A stretch of DNA of 50,199 nucleotides from NCBI GenBank assembly GCA_015852425.1, contig JAAAIG010000200.1, positions 1 through 50,199 on the forward strand, written 5' to 3'. Origin of the DNA: Gryganskiella cystojenkinii (taxonomy: Eukaryota > Mortierellomycota > Mortierellomycetes > Mortierellales > Mortierellaceae). Positions 23,501 to 36,888 of this stretch are shown piece by piece. How positions within the stretch are numbered: the stretch's first letter is position 1; every line of letters begins with the position of its first letter. Below the pieces are notes generated by a model. That model worked only from the letters and a program-made list of their open reading frames with translations. It ran no database searches and was not told the DNA's origin. Position numbers and translations under genes: made by a program.

Positions 23501-26500
23501 TCCAGACAATTTCAAACGCAGCTTTCCGGCACGACCGCGATACGCGAGAGGGGCGATCCCTCGACCGGAACGAAAGTGGAAATCAAGAACCGAGAAAGAC
23601 TCCTGTAGATAAAAGAGATGGACTTGGATTTTATATGCGTTTGCCAAGATCCCTGCCGATCAACACAAACAAAGATGCAGAGAAAACACTATAAAAAATA
23701 CAATTGAGGGCGAATGTGGCCTCTGTGCGACAGAATCAGTCTCAAGTAATGTCAACAACTTCTTACAGATATAGATGGTGGGGTTGGGCGGCCCAGCCGA
23801 AAGAGCGATCTTTGCCCCGCTTTGTTGACGCTTGCGATTCCTGAAGTTCGAATCGACAACTCTTTTGGTCAGGTTTTTTTTTTCGAAGACCAAATAGTCC
23901 CCTCCCCCTCTCCCCGAGAAGGATGATGGTTTCGTTTTGGCGTAGTTTTTTACCCTATGTGTCGTTTATTCCTAAAGGCAAGCTTCCATGGTTTCCTTTT
24001 AAAAGTTCGCGTCGTCGAAACTTGCTATCTGTGCACATGAAAAAGAGCTATGTGCACCTCCCTTTGTATTCAACTTTCATCAACATTCTCTTACCCTGTC
24101 CTTGTGTAAATGCTCATTTCAACAGCCGGTGCAAGGTTCAAAGATAAGCAAGCAGGGAGGTCAGTATCACCAACCAAAAGCATGGCTGTGTCGTGAACTC
24201 GAAAAATGGATTCGTACCCATAACCATGACTTTTTTTGCCACTTCTCGGCTGAGAGGAAGATAAACAATCAAATACAACTTCCCTGTAACTTTGAGATTG
24301 TCGGATCAGAATGATATCACCTAAATGGTGCTGCTTCTAAAAAAAATAGTTACTTCCGCTTCGAAAAAGGTAAACGCTACAATGAATGCTGGAACCGAAT
24401 CGGGCACAGATTCCAGCTATGGGTATCAAAGAAAAATGGTAGAGAGCCGTGTTGGTCGTTCAGTGGATCGAAATCAGGTTGACAAGAATGTGGTTAGGAA
24501 ATCTGACAGAACTGGCGAGAGACTGGTAGGTGCCTTGTCTCTCCATAACGTCTTATTTTCTTCCTCCACATCACCCCTACTGCGGTTCATTTTTCTGTCA
24601 GTTTAAGGTCGACTCTGGTTCTCCCTTCTTTTTTTTCTCCACAACATTTTTATCACTTCAAACCTTCTTGCTGTTTCTTTTCTGCTTTTGGGTGAGGAGA
24701 GTTCAGGAAGGGGAGTGGGAGAGAAGAGGGTTATATCTGATTGGTGACGGTTATTCAGGCGTTTGTAGGTTGTGCCAGGCGACGCACACGAGAGAGAAAA
24801 CATCCTCTCCCTCCTCGATGTCAACAATTCTCTATCTCTTTTATATTATGCCGAAAGACTTGCTGGCGTGTTCCTTATGTTAATGATCTATGCTTCTGAA
24901 ATTCTTCTACTTGTCTCTTCAATCTTTTTTTTTTGCTATGCTCGATAAGACATTTTCGCATGCTGCGACTCCTCATCAACGTTTGACATATGCTCGACCT
25001 GAAAATATCTTTCCTTGGGTTTCTTTTGCTCAAGGTCAAAAACACAAAAATAACGTCGTTTTTACATTGTGCAACAAACACTAGACTAACAAGCAAATGG
25101 AAGAGCCAACTCGAAACAAGTTTATTAGTGCGCCTCGATCCCTGCAGCATTAAGGCATCATATTTGATCCTTCGCCCGTTTCTCATGTGGGACCGATAAC
25201 ATATTATTATCGCCCAAACGTGCTGAGGACCGTTCGCTTCTGGTTTTGTGTTTTGGTCACAAAGAAAAAATGAAAAGGGTGTATCTTTGCATTCAGTAAA
25301 TGTTGTAAAACAGTTGTGGGCACAGATCCCTTCTTAATGCATGTCCATTTTGAATTAGTTTTATTGTTTGTCGATCGCGAGCCGATGTCTGTTCAGGGCC
25401 AAGAGGGAATGCAAAGGTGGGAAAATTCATTCTCTGCGATCCTTTTTTTTTTTCGAAGAGGGACTAAGGAGACAATATTCAATGGATCCGATGGTAAGAG
25501 CAGAAAGAAGGCCGAGTGGATGAGGCAACGACTAAGAAACTGACACTCTTCAACCTTTTTTTAGCAAAGAGAGAGAGGAAGAAAAGTATTTGATTGGCAG
25601 TTTTTGATAGCAGAAAAGCAGTGCAATTCTGTACCATTCCGCTGCTAGTGTCGATGAAAAAAAAATACTTTTGGGGTAGTGCCTTCTACTCCGCGCAAGA
25701 TTGCAACAACGAGCAAAAAAAGAGCATGGGAGAATATCGCAGAGAACGAAGTGTGGTTGCGTTTTTCCTTGAGCGTGAGCGAGAAGGAGAAAAAATGCGA
25801 GTGCAGTGCGCGGACCGTGCCTGGATTCTGTTGCAGCTTTGTCACAAAAAACGAGTTGTTGCTGTTTGAGAGAACAGCACATGTCTACCCTTTGGAAAGG
25901 AAGCAGCCAGACGGCGAGCAACTTCTTTTTAATATCGGGCTGGTTATTATAGCCATGACAACAAAATCCAAGAGGACTATTTTCCATTTTCACAGGCCAG
26001 AAGTCAGGGGTTTCCGAGACCATCTCAGGAACAAACAAACAAGCTCGTCCGATCAAGGGGGGTTTCTATTTAATAAGAATACATACTGAACAATGAGATT
26101 GACACCGCCCTTGTTCCACTCCGGATATTTTCATACATATTCAACGATAAAGCAAAAAAAAAAAAAAAGCGGCATGCAAAACCTTATATCATTTTTTTTT
26201 CCTTTTTTTTTAACTTTTTTTTTTTTTGCGCTTCGGCTTATTCAATTTGACGATATTCGTCTGCAATTCAACTCAAAAAAAAATCCAACAGTCGTTCTCT
26301 CATTGTCATGCTCTTGCTCTCATTGTTTTTCTTCACCCAACTGGTCTTTCTCTGTCTGTGCCAGCAGCTGGAGGGCGAGAAAAAAGTTCAGTTTTCTAGT
26401 CCCTGACTGTCATCATCATCGTCGGCCTTGTTCTTGGTTATTGAATACTCTATTCACCTGTCTACCAATTCAAAAAACTTTAATATCTCGGTCCTGACTG

Positions 26501-27046
26501 TCTACTGGCCAAACTCTCTTTCACTTTGAACCGTTATATCCTCCAAGTGCCTTTTTGGACCATTACAGTACCTTTTTTTGTCTCCGCTCACACTTGTCGT
26601 CTGCCCTGTCGGGCCTTCTCCACCTCTTGACAGTGCACTCTTCGCGCTCCACTCATTCTCCACCCCTACCTCCTTTCCTCCCCACGGCTCTCACTGGAGG
26701 CGCTTCTTTCTCCACCTCGAGTATTTAAATTCCCTAACTTCTCCCACATCGTAGTCCTTTTCCTTTTTTCTTTTTTTTCCTTTCTTTTTTCCCTTTGTCG
26801 CTTGTCTCTTTCCCATCCTTTGTTGCTGTTGTCACCCCTTTAGTCCCTCCACACGTCCAATCGCTCAATCAACGATCCTATCCCACCTCTTCCACCCTCC
26901 ACCGACCTTCCGTACCTGACAACAAAACCTTGGACACGACCCTCACCCTCTCTTTTGCCTTCCTCCTTTCATTCCTCCTTCCCCTCATTGACCAAAACGT
27001 TCATAATATTTTTTTTTGTAGTACACGCACATATTTTTCAACACAA
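20519..27046. other. Gene-poor 6.5-kb region
   Basis: I found no confidently coding gene, tRNA or mobile element in this interval. It contains an alternating TA run (about 20987-20999), many A and T tracts, and from about 26150 a series of long homopolymers. The last ~500 bp (about 26540-27040) are very pyrimidine-rich on the forward strand and include TATTTAAA (26722-26729), a possible TATA element for the large Tag1-like gene that starts at 27047. The only candidate small gene is listed separately at 21188-21664. All other open frames are short, overlap on both strands and have compositions typical of chance translation of A/T-rich DNA. Non-coding transcripts cannot be excluded. Confidence 0.5.
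21188..21664 (+). pseudogene. Doubtful small gene or gene relic, unknown
   Basis: Two adjacent open segments show coding-like composition. The first starts MPKKIYSSVEVQELQQNSLD (21188) and is rich in charged and Gln residues. The second (about 21480-21664) reads RDELERLLTIAIADIVKATG and ends FPIVIVS. Between them the sequence CCTAACC followed by TTTTATTGCAG (ending at 21480) looks exactly like a fungal branch point and splice acceptor. That suggests a real or formerly real intron, but I could not pick a convincing donor. I recognise no family. It may be the end of a degraded gene, a young orphan gene, or chance. Expression data or relatives would decide. Confidence 0.25.
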
Positions 27047-30000
27047 ATGACTACACACGACGGTACTCCCTCCAACGAGGTCGAGAACCTCCCTTATGAC
27101 GAGCGCGATGAGGACTACCATGAATTTGAGGAATATGATGAGGTTACAAAACCCCAGACCCGTCCTTTTTACAAACGCCGCAAATACTGGATCTTTTGTG
27201 CCATCATGACGGTGATCATTGTTGCTGTTGCCGTGCCGATTGCTCTGTTTGTCATCCTGCCCAAGATTGCTCAGGTGATCCTCAACAAGAGTGACATGTC
27301 GTTCAACAGTATTCAGATCACGAACCCAACCAACGAAAGTTTGGTCATGGAAATGGACGGTAAACTGGGTAACACTGGACCGTTCTCGGCCACGATCTTG
27401 TTCCCCGAACCTATTCAGGTCTTTTACAACGATACGTTGTTGGGCTCGATGATGTTGCCCCCCACCAAGGCCAGTGGTGGCAGTGGCAAGTTGTCGGCGA
27501 CATCGACCTTCTCTATCAACAACACGGATGCCTTTGGTACCTTCTCTGCTGACATGGTAAGTAAAAATAAAGTGCTCTCCCTCCATCCCCTCAAAAATTC
27601 CAACGTTCCCTATACCTCGCTATCGAGAATCAATCCTCCACCCGCGCAAATTACATTGCCTTGTCGCCCCTGCATGTCTGTTTGTCACTCTACAACCATC
27701 TGGAGATACTCTGTCGCTCAGCCCTCCATCGCGTCTATAAACCCACTCAACCAAAAACATAAATTCACATGTCTCTCCGCTATCCTCCTATCTCTCGCCA
27801 TCCCTAGATGAACAATGCTCATTTCACCTGGACCTTGAGGTCCAAGATTACCCTCAAGGCTCTTGGACGCACTGTCGAGAATTTGGATCTGAACAAGGCC
27901 CTCATCGTCAACGGTATGGGAGGGTTCCCCGATGTTAAGATTCTCAAGTTTGACCTGCCCTCGGATGCTGCCCCCGGTCAGGGTATCAACTTGGTCATTG
28001 ACACGGCCATGAACAACCCCTCACCTATCGGTGTCTCTCTCGGAACCCTTGTTCTCGATATTGCCTACAATGGTACTCAGCTCGGTCAGGTCAAGGCCAC
28101 CGGTGCCTCGATCATGGGTAACTCTCAGTCGATCTTGAATTTGACCGGCACCATGATCCCCCAGACCACTCCTGAAGGCCTTGCCACCGTCAGGTAAAGA
28201 AACTTTTGCCCTTATTCTTAGTTCAAGTTGGCCACTGTTCATCTTCCAAAACTTCCTTTCCCCTAACTTGTACTATCTCTTTTCATATGAATAGCTCCTT
28301 GTTCTCTGCCTACATTGGAGGCGGTGTCTCTGTCACCACCGCTCGTGGTGTCTCTGTCTTGCCTGATGGTGTTAACGAAGTCGCCTGGCTTTCGGCCGGT
28401 CTCAAGTCCATGGTCCTCAAGGTCGCTCTTCAGGCCCCTGGCCCCTTGAACATCATCAAGTCGATTTCTCTTGGACCCATGGGCATGAACTGGACCAACA
28501 CCGATGCTTATGCTCCTCTGGCCAACTCGCCCGGTGTCGTTGCTGGCTTCCAAATGCCCTTTGGTTTCAGCATCAACGTTACATCGGTCCAAAACAATAT
28601 GACCGTTATCTACAACAACAAGAACATTGCCAACATCAACGCTGCCGAGTGGGGTTCTGCGGTCACGACCAAGGATGCGAACGGCACAGCCATCAACTTT
28701 GCCTTGCCTCCAACTCCTTTCGCCATCTTCCCTGATTGCCATGCTGACTTTGATGACTTTGTCAACAAGTTGACTGTCGGATCCAGCCAGGCTTTCGGTG
28801 TCTCTGGTACCGCTGGCACCGTTGCTCAGACCCCTATTGGTCAGGTGCAGATTACTGGTATCCCTTTCAAGTCTGATGTCTCCTTGTCTGGTCTCCAGGG
28901 TCTCAAGACCCAGCCCACGGTCATCAACAGCTTGGCCGTTATTGGCGGTACCCCCTCTGGTCTCCAGATTGCCTTGAACCTGACCATGGTTAACCCCTCG
29001 CAGCTCTCCATCAATACTGGTATCGGTTCCAATGCTGTGGTCACGTTCGCGATGCAGTATCTGGGCGATAATGTCGGAACGGTCATCTTCCCTGTTTTGG
29101 ACCTTGTCCCTGGTGAGAACATCCGTGCCGCCGGTGCTCTCTTCACGCCTACCGGTACCACAGGGGGTCAGACTCTCTTGCAGCAGTACATGTCCAACCA
29201 GGTCTCGACCGTCGACATCTTTGGTTCGGTCGACTCGTCGGCTATCCCCCCCCTTGCAGCCGGTTTGAAGGATGTTCATCTCCAGTCCAACATGCCCGGT
29301 AACCCTGCCCAGCTTCTCTTGGGTACTGCCTTGACTATTCTTGACAACACTGGTGAGACTGGTGTTGCTATGGCCACCGTCACTGTCAACAACCCCTTCC
29401 AGACCGGTTTGACCATCAAGTCGATCAAGTCCACTGTCAACTACAACGGGCGAGCTCTCGGCGCCATTGACTTACCCACGACCACCATCGCGGTCGCTGC
29501 CATGACCCAGCAAGCCTCCCAGCCCTTACCCTTGACCATGGACCTTTCGATCGACTCGCTTATCAGCTTGATGATTGACCAGGCCAAGGTCAACAACTTG
29601 AACGCTGCCCCTATTGAGGCTCTTGGACAGATGGCCAAAGACCCCACGATCAAGATCCCCTCCTCTGTTTTTGCTGGCTTCAACTTGCCTACGTTCGTCA
29701 CTGCTGCAATGGTCGGTCTCAAGGTCGATGTCACCATGACGGTCGATGTTCTCGTTGGCGAGTATGCTACTTCTTTGACGTTGACCCAGAACGGTGTCCC
29801 CACAGCCACAGATGCCACCATTCTGAAGTTGCTCCCCATCGTTGGTACCCCCATCGCTCAGTCGATCGTTGACCTCGCAACCATGAGCTTCTCTAGCGTC
29901 ATGATCAACAGTCCCGCCGAGACCGATTTCACTACCAACATCAACGGTTTGATCGCTAACACTGGTCCCTTCGATGCGGACATCTCGTTCCCCAGCGGTT

Positions 30001-32339
30001 CGACGGTTTCCTGGGTCAACGGTGGATCAAGCTCCTCTATCGGTTTGATCGCCATGCCTGTCGTCGCTGCCAAGGCTGATGTCGGTGCCAACCTTGCCCT
30101 GACCAACGTTCCCTTCCATGTTACCAGTGGACAGAACATGGGTGATTTCGTCGGTTATTCGCTTAAGGCCGAGTCCTTTGACTGGCTCATCACTGCCGAG
30201 AACATGACCGTCACTGCCATGGGTGCCCCCATCCCCAACATTCACATGTCTAAGAAAGTCACCTTGAAGGGCTTCAATGGTCTCCAGGGTCTTGTCATTA
30301 GCAAGTACGATCTCCCCTCGAACGATCCCGATGGTATTCACTTGGTCCTCTCCGCCACGCTTCCCAACCCTTCGAACGTCGGCATTGAGATGGGCACTGT
30401 TGAGTTCAGCAATATCTTTGAGGGTCAGAATGTCGGTTTCGTCAAGACCATCGGTCTCAGCCTCCAGCCGAACGCTGTCACCCCAGTCGCAATGGAGGGT
30501 ACTTTGACCAAGCAGACCTCCGAGGCTGGACTAGCCGCTCTTGGTGACATGTTCCGTCTTGCCTTGAACGGTGGTAGCCCTAACTTGATTGTCCAGGGCA
30601 AGTCCGTCACACCCGCTAGCGGACCTGTCTCCTGGTTGAGCTCGGCCTTCTCGACCTTGACCATGAACGTCTCGCTTCCCTCCCTTGGCAAGCAGGATAT
30701 CATCACTGGTATTACGCTCAAGACCATGACTTTGGATTTCACTGGTTCGGACCCTTACAGCGTCATGACCTCGTCCGATGACATTGAGGCCAACTACCAT
30801 ATTCCTTTCGCTTTCCCCCTGAGCATCACTCAGGTTGCTGAGAACATGAACATTCAGTTGCCCCAGGGTAGCAACGTTGCCAACTTGAAGTTGCCCCTCG
30901 GACCCGCTCAGACCATTAGTCCCGGACTCCTCAAGACCGGCTACACCAACCAGCCTTTGAACGTCGAGTCGAATGCACATGCGATGTTCAACGCCTTCTC
31001 CAAGGTTCTGACCACCGGTCCCGGTGTTCAGTTCTACCTCGCTGGTACTGCCGATACTGTTGCCGAGACCGCTGCTGGTGCGATCACCATCCCCGGCGTT
31101 GCTGTTTCGGTCTCTTCGACCATGGCTGGTATGAACTTGAACGCTGGTGGAGCCTCGATCACTAACATTTCGATCACTGGAGGTACACCTGATTACCTCG
31201 AGATCCACCAGAACGTTGTTCTCCAAAATCCTTCGGGTTTGACCGTCAAGGTCGGTCAGGTCTCGTTCGATATCGGTTATGCCGGTAATGCGATGGGTAA
31301 GGCCGTCGTCTCGAACATGGTCCTCACCCCTGGTGCCAATGTTCTCCCTGCTGTCTTCCATTTGGCGCCCACGAACACCCACATCCGTGATGCGTTCTTG
31401 AGTGGATTCGTTGCGGGTGCTTCGTTCACTTTGGATGTCGCTGGTGGTGCGGATTCGACCACGGTAGCGTCATTGAAGGACGCGATGGCTTCAGTCAAGA
31501 TGGCTTCGACCATCACGGGTATCACGGACAAGTTGATCGCAGAAGGATCTCATGCCGAGCCTGGCCTGTTGAACATGTTGCAGATGACTCAACCCCGAAC
31601 GACCCCTGTTCAAGTCATGATGTATAACCCCTTCGATACTGAAATGTACATCGAGTCCATGACTGCCAACACTGTCTGGAATGGAATGAACTTTGGTGTT
31701 GTGAACCAAGCCGTTGGGTTGAGTATCCCTCCCAAGTCAGCAGTTTTGTCGCCCACGGTTACGATGACTTCACCCGCCGGTCTTGGTTTCTTGAGCGTGC
31801 TTGTACCCTTCATGGTGGCTTACCCTGGTCTGCTCTTTGGTGCGACCGTGAATGTACCATTTACGATCAACTCGACTTTCGTTGCGGTTGTCGGAGGCAA
31901 GAATGGCTACACCGGTAACGTTGCTTACAACCAGAATCCTGCCGTCTTTGCTGTTCAGATCGGCGGTCAGGTCCCCAAGAGTGCCTTGCCCCCAGCTTTG
32001 GGTGGTACGGCCCCTACCGGTACTTCGACCGTGACTGGCACGGCGACTTCTACTGCCACTACCGTCGCTGGCACCACCACCGAGACTGCTGCTCCTACCA
32101 CCACCACAACCACCACCACGACCCAGGCTGCTGCACCCACCACCGAGGCTGCTAAACCCAGCTCGACCGAGACCTCCAACGCCCCCGTCGCCAAGCGTCA
32201 GGCCCCTGTTGCTTTGGACACCTCAGGCGCTGCCACTCCTTCTAGCCAGGACCCCACTATCGTCGAAGCCTGGCTCAAGGCTGTGATCAACAAGCTTGCC
32301 GCCGACGATGGTGTTGCTGCTCCCTTCCCTTTGATCTAA
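27047..32339 (+). CDS. Large single-pass membrane protein with duplicated LEA-2/DUF3712 units (Tag1-like)
   Basis: Three exons (27047-27556, 27808-28193, 28295-32339) encode 1646 residues. Residues 1-47 are acidic then basic and likely cytosolic. A single transmembrane helix follows (about 48-71, WIFCAIMTVIIVAVAVPIAL). The rest is beta-rich with LEA-2/DUF3712-type modules arranged as two long units of similar length (about 73-817 and 818-1530), then a Thr/Ala-rich, probably O-glycosylated tail. The yeast protein with this plan that I know is Tag1, a vacuolar membrane protein needed to terminate autophagy, whose lumenal LEA-2 domains are thought to bind lipid. Function by that analogy is inference. 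Many N-glycosylation sequons fit a lumenal or extracellular location. Codon use is extremely biased (GGT, GTC, AAC, AAG, CTC), suggesting strong expression. Both introns fall in unit 1; exon 3 is more than 4 kb without interruption. The upstream in-frame extension to 26795 is pyrimidine-rich leader, so the Met at 27047 is chosen. Confidence 0.88.
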
Positions 32340-33142
32340 ACAAGTGAAAGGTTGAAGAACACTTGTTTTTACCATGTAATAGAATCTCACTGTTCGCATA
32401 TACCTTCTTTTCCATTTTTTGTTCTTTTGTTTTCGTTATTTTTGCGGTTTCTTTATTTGTTGCTTAGCTTCTTTCTCATTTCTGTCTCTTTGACAAGATA
32501 CTTTTCCCCTTCTTTTTCGCTTTCTCTTCTCTTCTTTTCCATGCCCCTTTTGATGATCCGCGAGAGACTGACTTTCTTTCGTTCTTTGACTTTTATCTTT
32601 TTTCAGTCTTGCAAGAAAGAAAAAAAATCTTTTCGACATTCGCCTTTTTCTTTCATTTCTTCCTCTTCCGTTCTTTATGTATACCCCAACCCTTCCATCT
32701 CCTCTCCTTGTACAGTAACTTAATGATTCGATTCTGTCAAAAATCTCCTTTTTCTCCCTCTTGCGATGCGAGACTCTCACTCGATCCATGTCAAGCACTC
32801 CCTTTGAGCGAAAATCAAAAACAAGTTATGATTCCCGAAAGCAATAGAAAAGTATTAAAGAAGGAACCCTTCATTGGATTTCCCCCTCTTGTCAACTAGA
32901 TATAAAGAAAGGAAAAAAGCATTATAGCAACAAAGCCATAGCATCTTGAACACAAGAACATCTCTCCACCCACTCTGCACATACTCCATCCACCCTTATC
33001 TATTTCTAATTCTCGACATAGACCCACATAATAAAAATACCAAAAAAAAAGGTTCTTCAGCAGCAAGACCATGAACATGGTGCGGTTCAGATATGGTGGG
33101 GGTTTTTTTATGAGTTGTAGAAGAGGGGGGTATATAACTCTT
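32340..33142. other. 3' flanks between convergent genes
   Basis: The Tag1-like gene (plus) and the chitin synthase gene (minus) converge here. The 803 bp are T-rich near 32400-32620 and show no conserved coding sequence; the short frames on both strands are translations of pyrimidine tracts. I see no structured RNA or repeat. Confidence 0.4.
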
Positions 33143-36100
33143 TCAATGGCTGAAAAGACTGAAGAACAGATAGAGCACACTTCCAAAGAACCGGAAGAGT
33201 GATAGACCGAAAACACTCCACATGATGGCCGCCAAGTAAGCATTGGATCCATCCTATTTCAGGGAAAGAAAAAGCAGGATGGTTAATGAATGAGTAGTCC
33301 AAAAAATAAAATATACAAAGGGTCGCTTATGTGAAAATGTGATCTCGCGAACAAGCAAAAATAAAGACTGCATAATACTTACGGGCATGGTCAATTTCTT
33401 TTCAATCGCGGAAGAACAGATCACAGCCACGAGGATTCCATTCGATCCTATCCAGGCCATGACCAACCGAGTTCGGAAACCTCGATAGTAATCGTCCTGT
33501 TTTGTCGCTGCGCTCCTGGACTGGTGGACCTCCACGGCCTTGTGAGACAATTCTGAGATGGCTTCCTCGTAGGCCTCGTTACTATTGACGAAGATCGAAG
33601 GGGGAAAAAAGTGTTAATAGACGTGTCGAGAAATGGCGTCCCATTCTAACACCAACAAAGAGACAGAGAGAACGAGAGCTTACATATCGGCAGACGTAAT
33701 TGGAACCTCGACCTCGACGACCTGTCCATCGCCTTTCTTAGCATCGCCCAAATCCGAGTGCGTCGAGTTGTCACCCTTGGTACCCCAACTACGATGGAAA
33801 AGAAAATAAAAGATGAGATATGTTAGGGTGCGGATTCTTGTGAACATTGTCTCCGACTTGGAGCACCGAGCAAAACGCTTGATATTATTTTTCTCTCTCT
33901 CTCACCTCACGTCGTGCGTATTGCAAAACGCATAAACGTTCAGGATATTGACATAGCTCGGCATCATGAACATGTACTGAACAAAACTCGTGATCATATG
34001 CCAGGGATCGAAATACAACAACGACATGATAATATACAGTCCATAGGTTGAAAGCAAAGACAAGATAATATCCCTAAACGCCGCATTCTTGATGATCGTA
34101 TCCAACGTCTTTAACGCCGTCTGACCTTGATCTAGCCCTGCAAGCGCCACCTGGAGAGATTTCACAGTGATCAGCGTCGCAGCAAAGAGCATGTACCCCA
34201 TAATCAACGCGAACGCCAGCATCGACATCGTATAAGTCGCCTTGGATCCTTGTGGCCGGTTACTACAATAGAAAAAGAGAGGTGAAGAGCGGAGTGAACA
34301 ATTTGGTCCGCGTCGGTATCGTATTTTTTTTGTCAGATATTTTAACTTACCCCATAGAGCAGATGAATTGTGTGCAGATAAGGAAAATATACAGGTACCG
34401 CATAACTTCGTAGATTTTGTCACCCCAGCCATTCCCGAACGGATCAATCGCAGGATCCGAGAGAGATCTCGTCAAGAAGAAGAAGGTCAGGTACATGTTG
34501 CCCTAAATAAACGGTCGAAATATAATGGATAAATGAAAAAAAGAGAATATTAGATATTCATCCTCTCCTGCTCATACCCCGCAAAGAGAAAAAGATTAAA
34601 GAGGACTTACCAATGCAAACCATGAAAAGACGATGCTGACGAAATTGTACAAGAACTCGATGTGGAACCACATCTTTCTCATAAAGTTATGATCTGATCG
34701 CCAGATGTTGGAAGAATGTGTCAATGCATAGATGGCAGCAAAGAACGAACCGTTCAACCATCGTCGTCTCTGAGAGATAAACTCGGGCACTGAATCCGGT
34801 ACATCCGTCTCGCCTGTCGCAGATCGAACGTATTTCAACAGCCATTGTCCACCTCGTTTCGCGACCAGCTCGAAACAAAGGATACGGTCCTCTGCCAGGT
34901 ACATGTTTGCGGAAAAGATATCCTCCATCTCGCCTCCCTGAGATTCTCCTTTGAAATACGATGCCAACGGTCCATTACCCTTGGCATCATTCTGAAGAGC
35001 CGTGTATCGATAGGCAGAAAACGCTCCGGGTAAGACCGAGATGTATCCAAAGATCGACTCCATCGGCTTGTCCAAGATATTCGACATTTTGTACTCGAAG
35101 TTTTGAGCCGCGACCAATGGGTTCACGAGGTTGGAGCAACCACGACCGGTCATGGCACAAATTTCTCCACAGGCGCCTGCGACATTCTTGTTCACGTCAA
35201 AAGCCTTCCAAAGATGGTAAATCGACGTGTTCCCGGGTTTGGTGCCGACATCCAACAGGACACAGACATTCGGGTTCAAGATTGGTCCGAACGCATTGAA
35301 GAACCATCGATGGGAATTCAACTTCTTCTTGTTCTTTTCTTTGAGACAAAACATGATCTGAACGGGTGGGATTTTGTGGTTGGCGGATTTGATTTTGAGA
35401 TTTGGGTCCAGTGAGATTTGAGTCGTGTATTCGTAGAGATGCGCTTGGACTTCTTTGCCGCCGACAGAGGTTTTCGCGATCCCGTCCTGATAAACGCCCA
35501 TCATTGCCAGCGCCGAAAGAACGCGGGGATTGCATTTGTATCGACCGTCGGCCACAATACACACCACGACTTTTTTCCAACCCTCAGGTCCCCAGGTCTT
35601 GGACCGATCGCGAGCCACTAAGTGAGAGATGTTTTTCATGACGCCGTGCATGGTTCGACAGAACAAAACTTCGTCCTCCTATATAGTTTTGTGTTTCAAC
35701 ACACAATAAAACAGTCGAAATTGTGGACAAAGTTCCTGTATATTAAAATCAATTTCAAAAATAAACACAAAACACAACCAGAGCCACAAGTAGGACACAA
35801 ACACGAATGCAAACACAAGCACCAACAAGAAGAGAAGAAAAGAAGCCTTTCTTGTGCGCCTTGTGGTTATCCAGTGACCCCCGCCGTTTGGGGAAAAGGT
35901 AATGCTCAGGTTTCTCTCGGAAACTTACGTTGTACATGGTCATGACGATGAACAGCTCAGTCTCTCGGTTCAACAACTTGGGTCGCAATGTATAGTTTTG
36001 GTTCTTAAACTCGTTCGGGTCACAGGTCACGGCCGTGTACCGCATCGACGTGAACTCTTCCTCGTTCTTGCGCGGCACAATGTCCAACAGTTTTGTGGGG

Positions 36101-36888
36101 ACAGGACAATCCAGAACCAAGTTTCCTTGGGTTAGTGTGACTTTTTTTGTGGTCTTATACCGTCGAGCCTGGCGAAGTGGGACAGGTCCATAATGCATCG
36201 TCGCACTCGGTTGTTGCGGTGGGTAGTAAGGGTAGTTGGACGGTGGGCTCATAGGCGATTGAGAGGCATATCCGGATGTAAACGGGTACTGGCTATTTTG
36301 TCCTTGACCTGGGTTCGAATAGGTAGGCACTGGTGTCGGCATCGCCATAGGTAATGAAAAGGAAACGTTAGGAGGAGCTGCCGAGTTTGTGGTTACTGGG
36401 TATGAGGGCGCTTGAGAGTATTGCAGTTGTGCCTGGGAACGTTGCCGGATCAACTGGGCTTCCTCACTTGGGTTGGGGAGAGGACGAAGACTGGTATTGG
36501 AGAGACCGGATCTGATGAGCCCGGCGGTAGCGGAATAAGGTGAACTATTATGGGTAGCTCCAAAGCCACCGCTATTATGCTGCTGGTTATTGTTGTTGCT
36601 ATTATAGCGAGGTGTGATCGGACTGTTGATTGGGAGCATATGAAGGGTCCCATCGCTCCCGCTGCTCTGCCCACTTCGACTGCTCGAGTTGCTGGTGTTC
36701 AAGACACCAGGGTTCCGAAGTGGGTTCGGCGAGGGATTGGTACTCGAGGGTCTCAGAAAATTGTTGTTGGACTGGGAAGAGGATGCTGTACCTGTTCGAG
36801 TGCTGTTCCCGCCATTTCGATTGTTGGTATTAGGCGTGTTGGAGGTCGAGTTGTTGTGAGTCCCGCTTGAGGAGTTGTTACCGAACAT
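33143..36888 (-). CDS. CHS: Chitin synthase (GT2, division 1; class I-III type)
   Basis: Seven exons on the reverse strand (36888-35929, 35678-34611, 34502-34351, 34262-33906, 33788-33684, 33581-33383, 33253-33143) encode 983 residues. The first ~240 residues are a disordered Asn/Ser/Pro/Gln-rich leader. The chitin-synthase N domain follows ([20 protein letters not shown]), then the GT2 catalytic core. The core has VTMYNEDE-type substrate entry ([20 protein letters not shown]), [17 protein letters not shown] and QRRRWLNGS (623-631). C-terminal multiple membrane helices form the translocation part, with FCNTHDVSWGTKGD. The enzyme polymerises UDP-GlcNAc into chitin at the plasma membrane for wall and septum. 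All catalytic motifs are intact. The phases (0, 0, 2, 2, 2, 0) agree across all six introns, and the final exon ends FSH. Class within division 1 cannot be set from reading alone. Confidence 0.96.

Noticed and set aside
23846..23854. tRNA B-box-like GTTCGAATC followed by a poly-T run
   Set aside because: The flanking bases do not form a T-arm stem and no acceptor or anticodon arm can be folded.
25550..26056. 168-codon open frame on the reverse strand, overlapped by a 136-codon frame on the forward strand
   Set aside because: Composition is Cys/Phe/Leu-rich with no motif, both strands are equally open, and there is no splice or promoter context.
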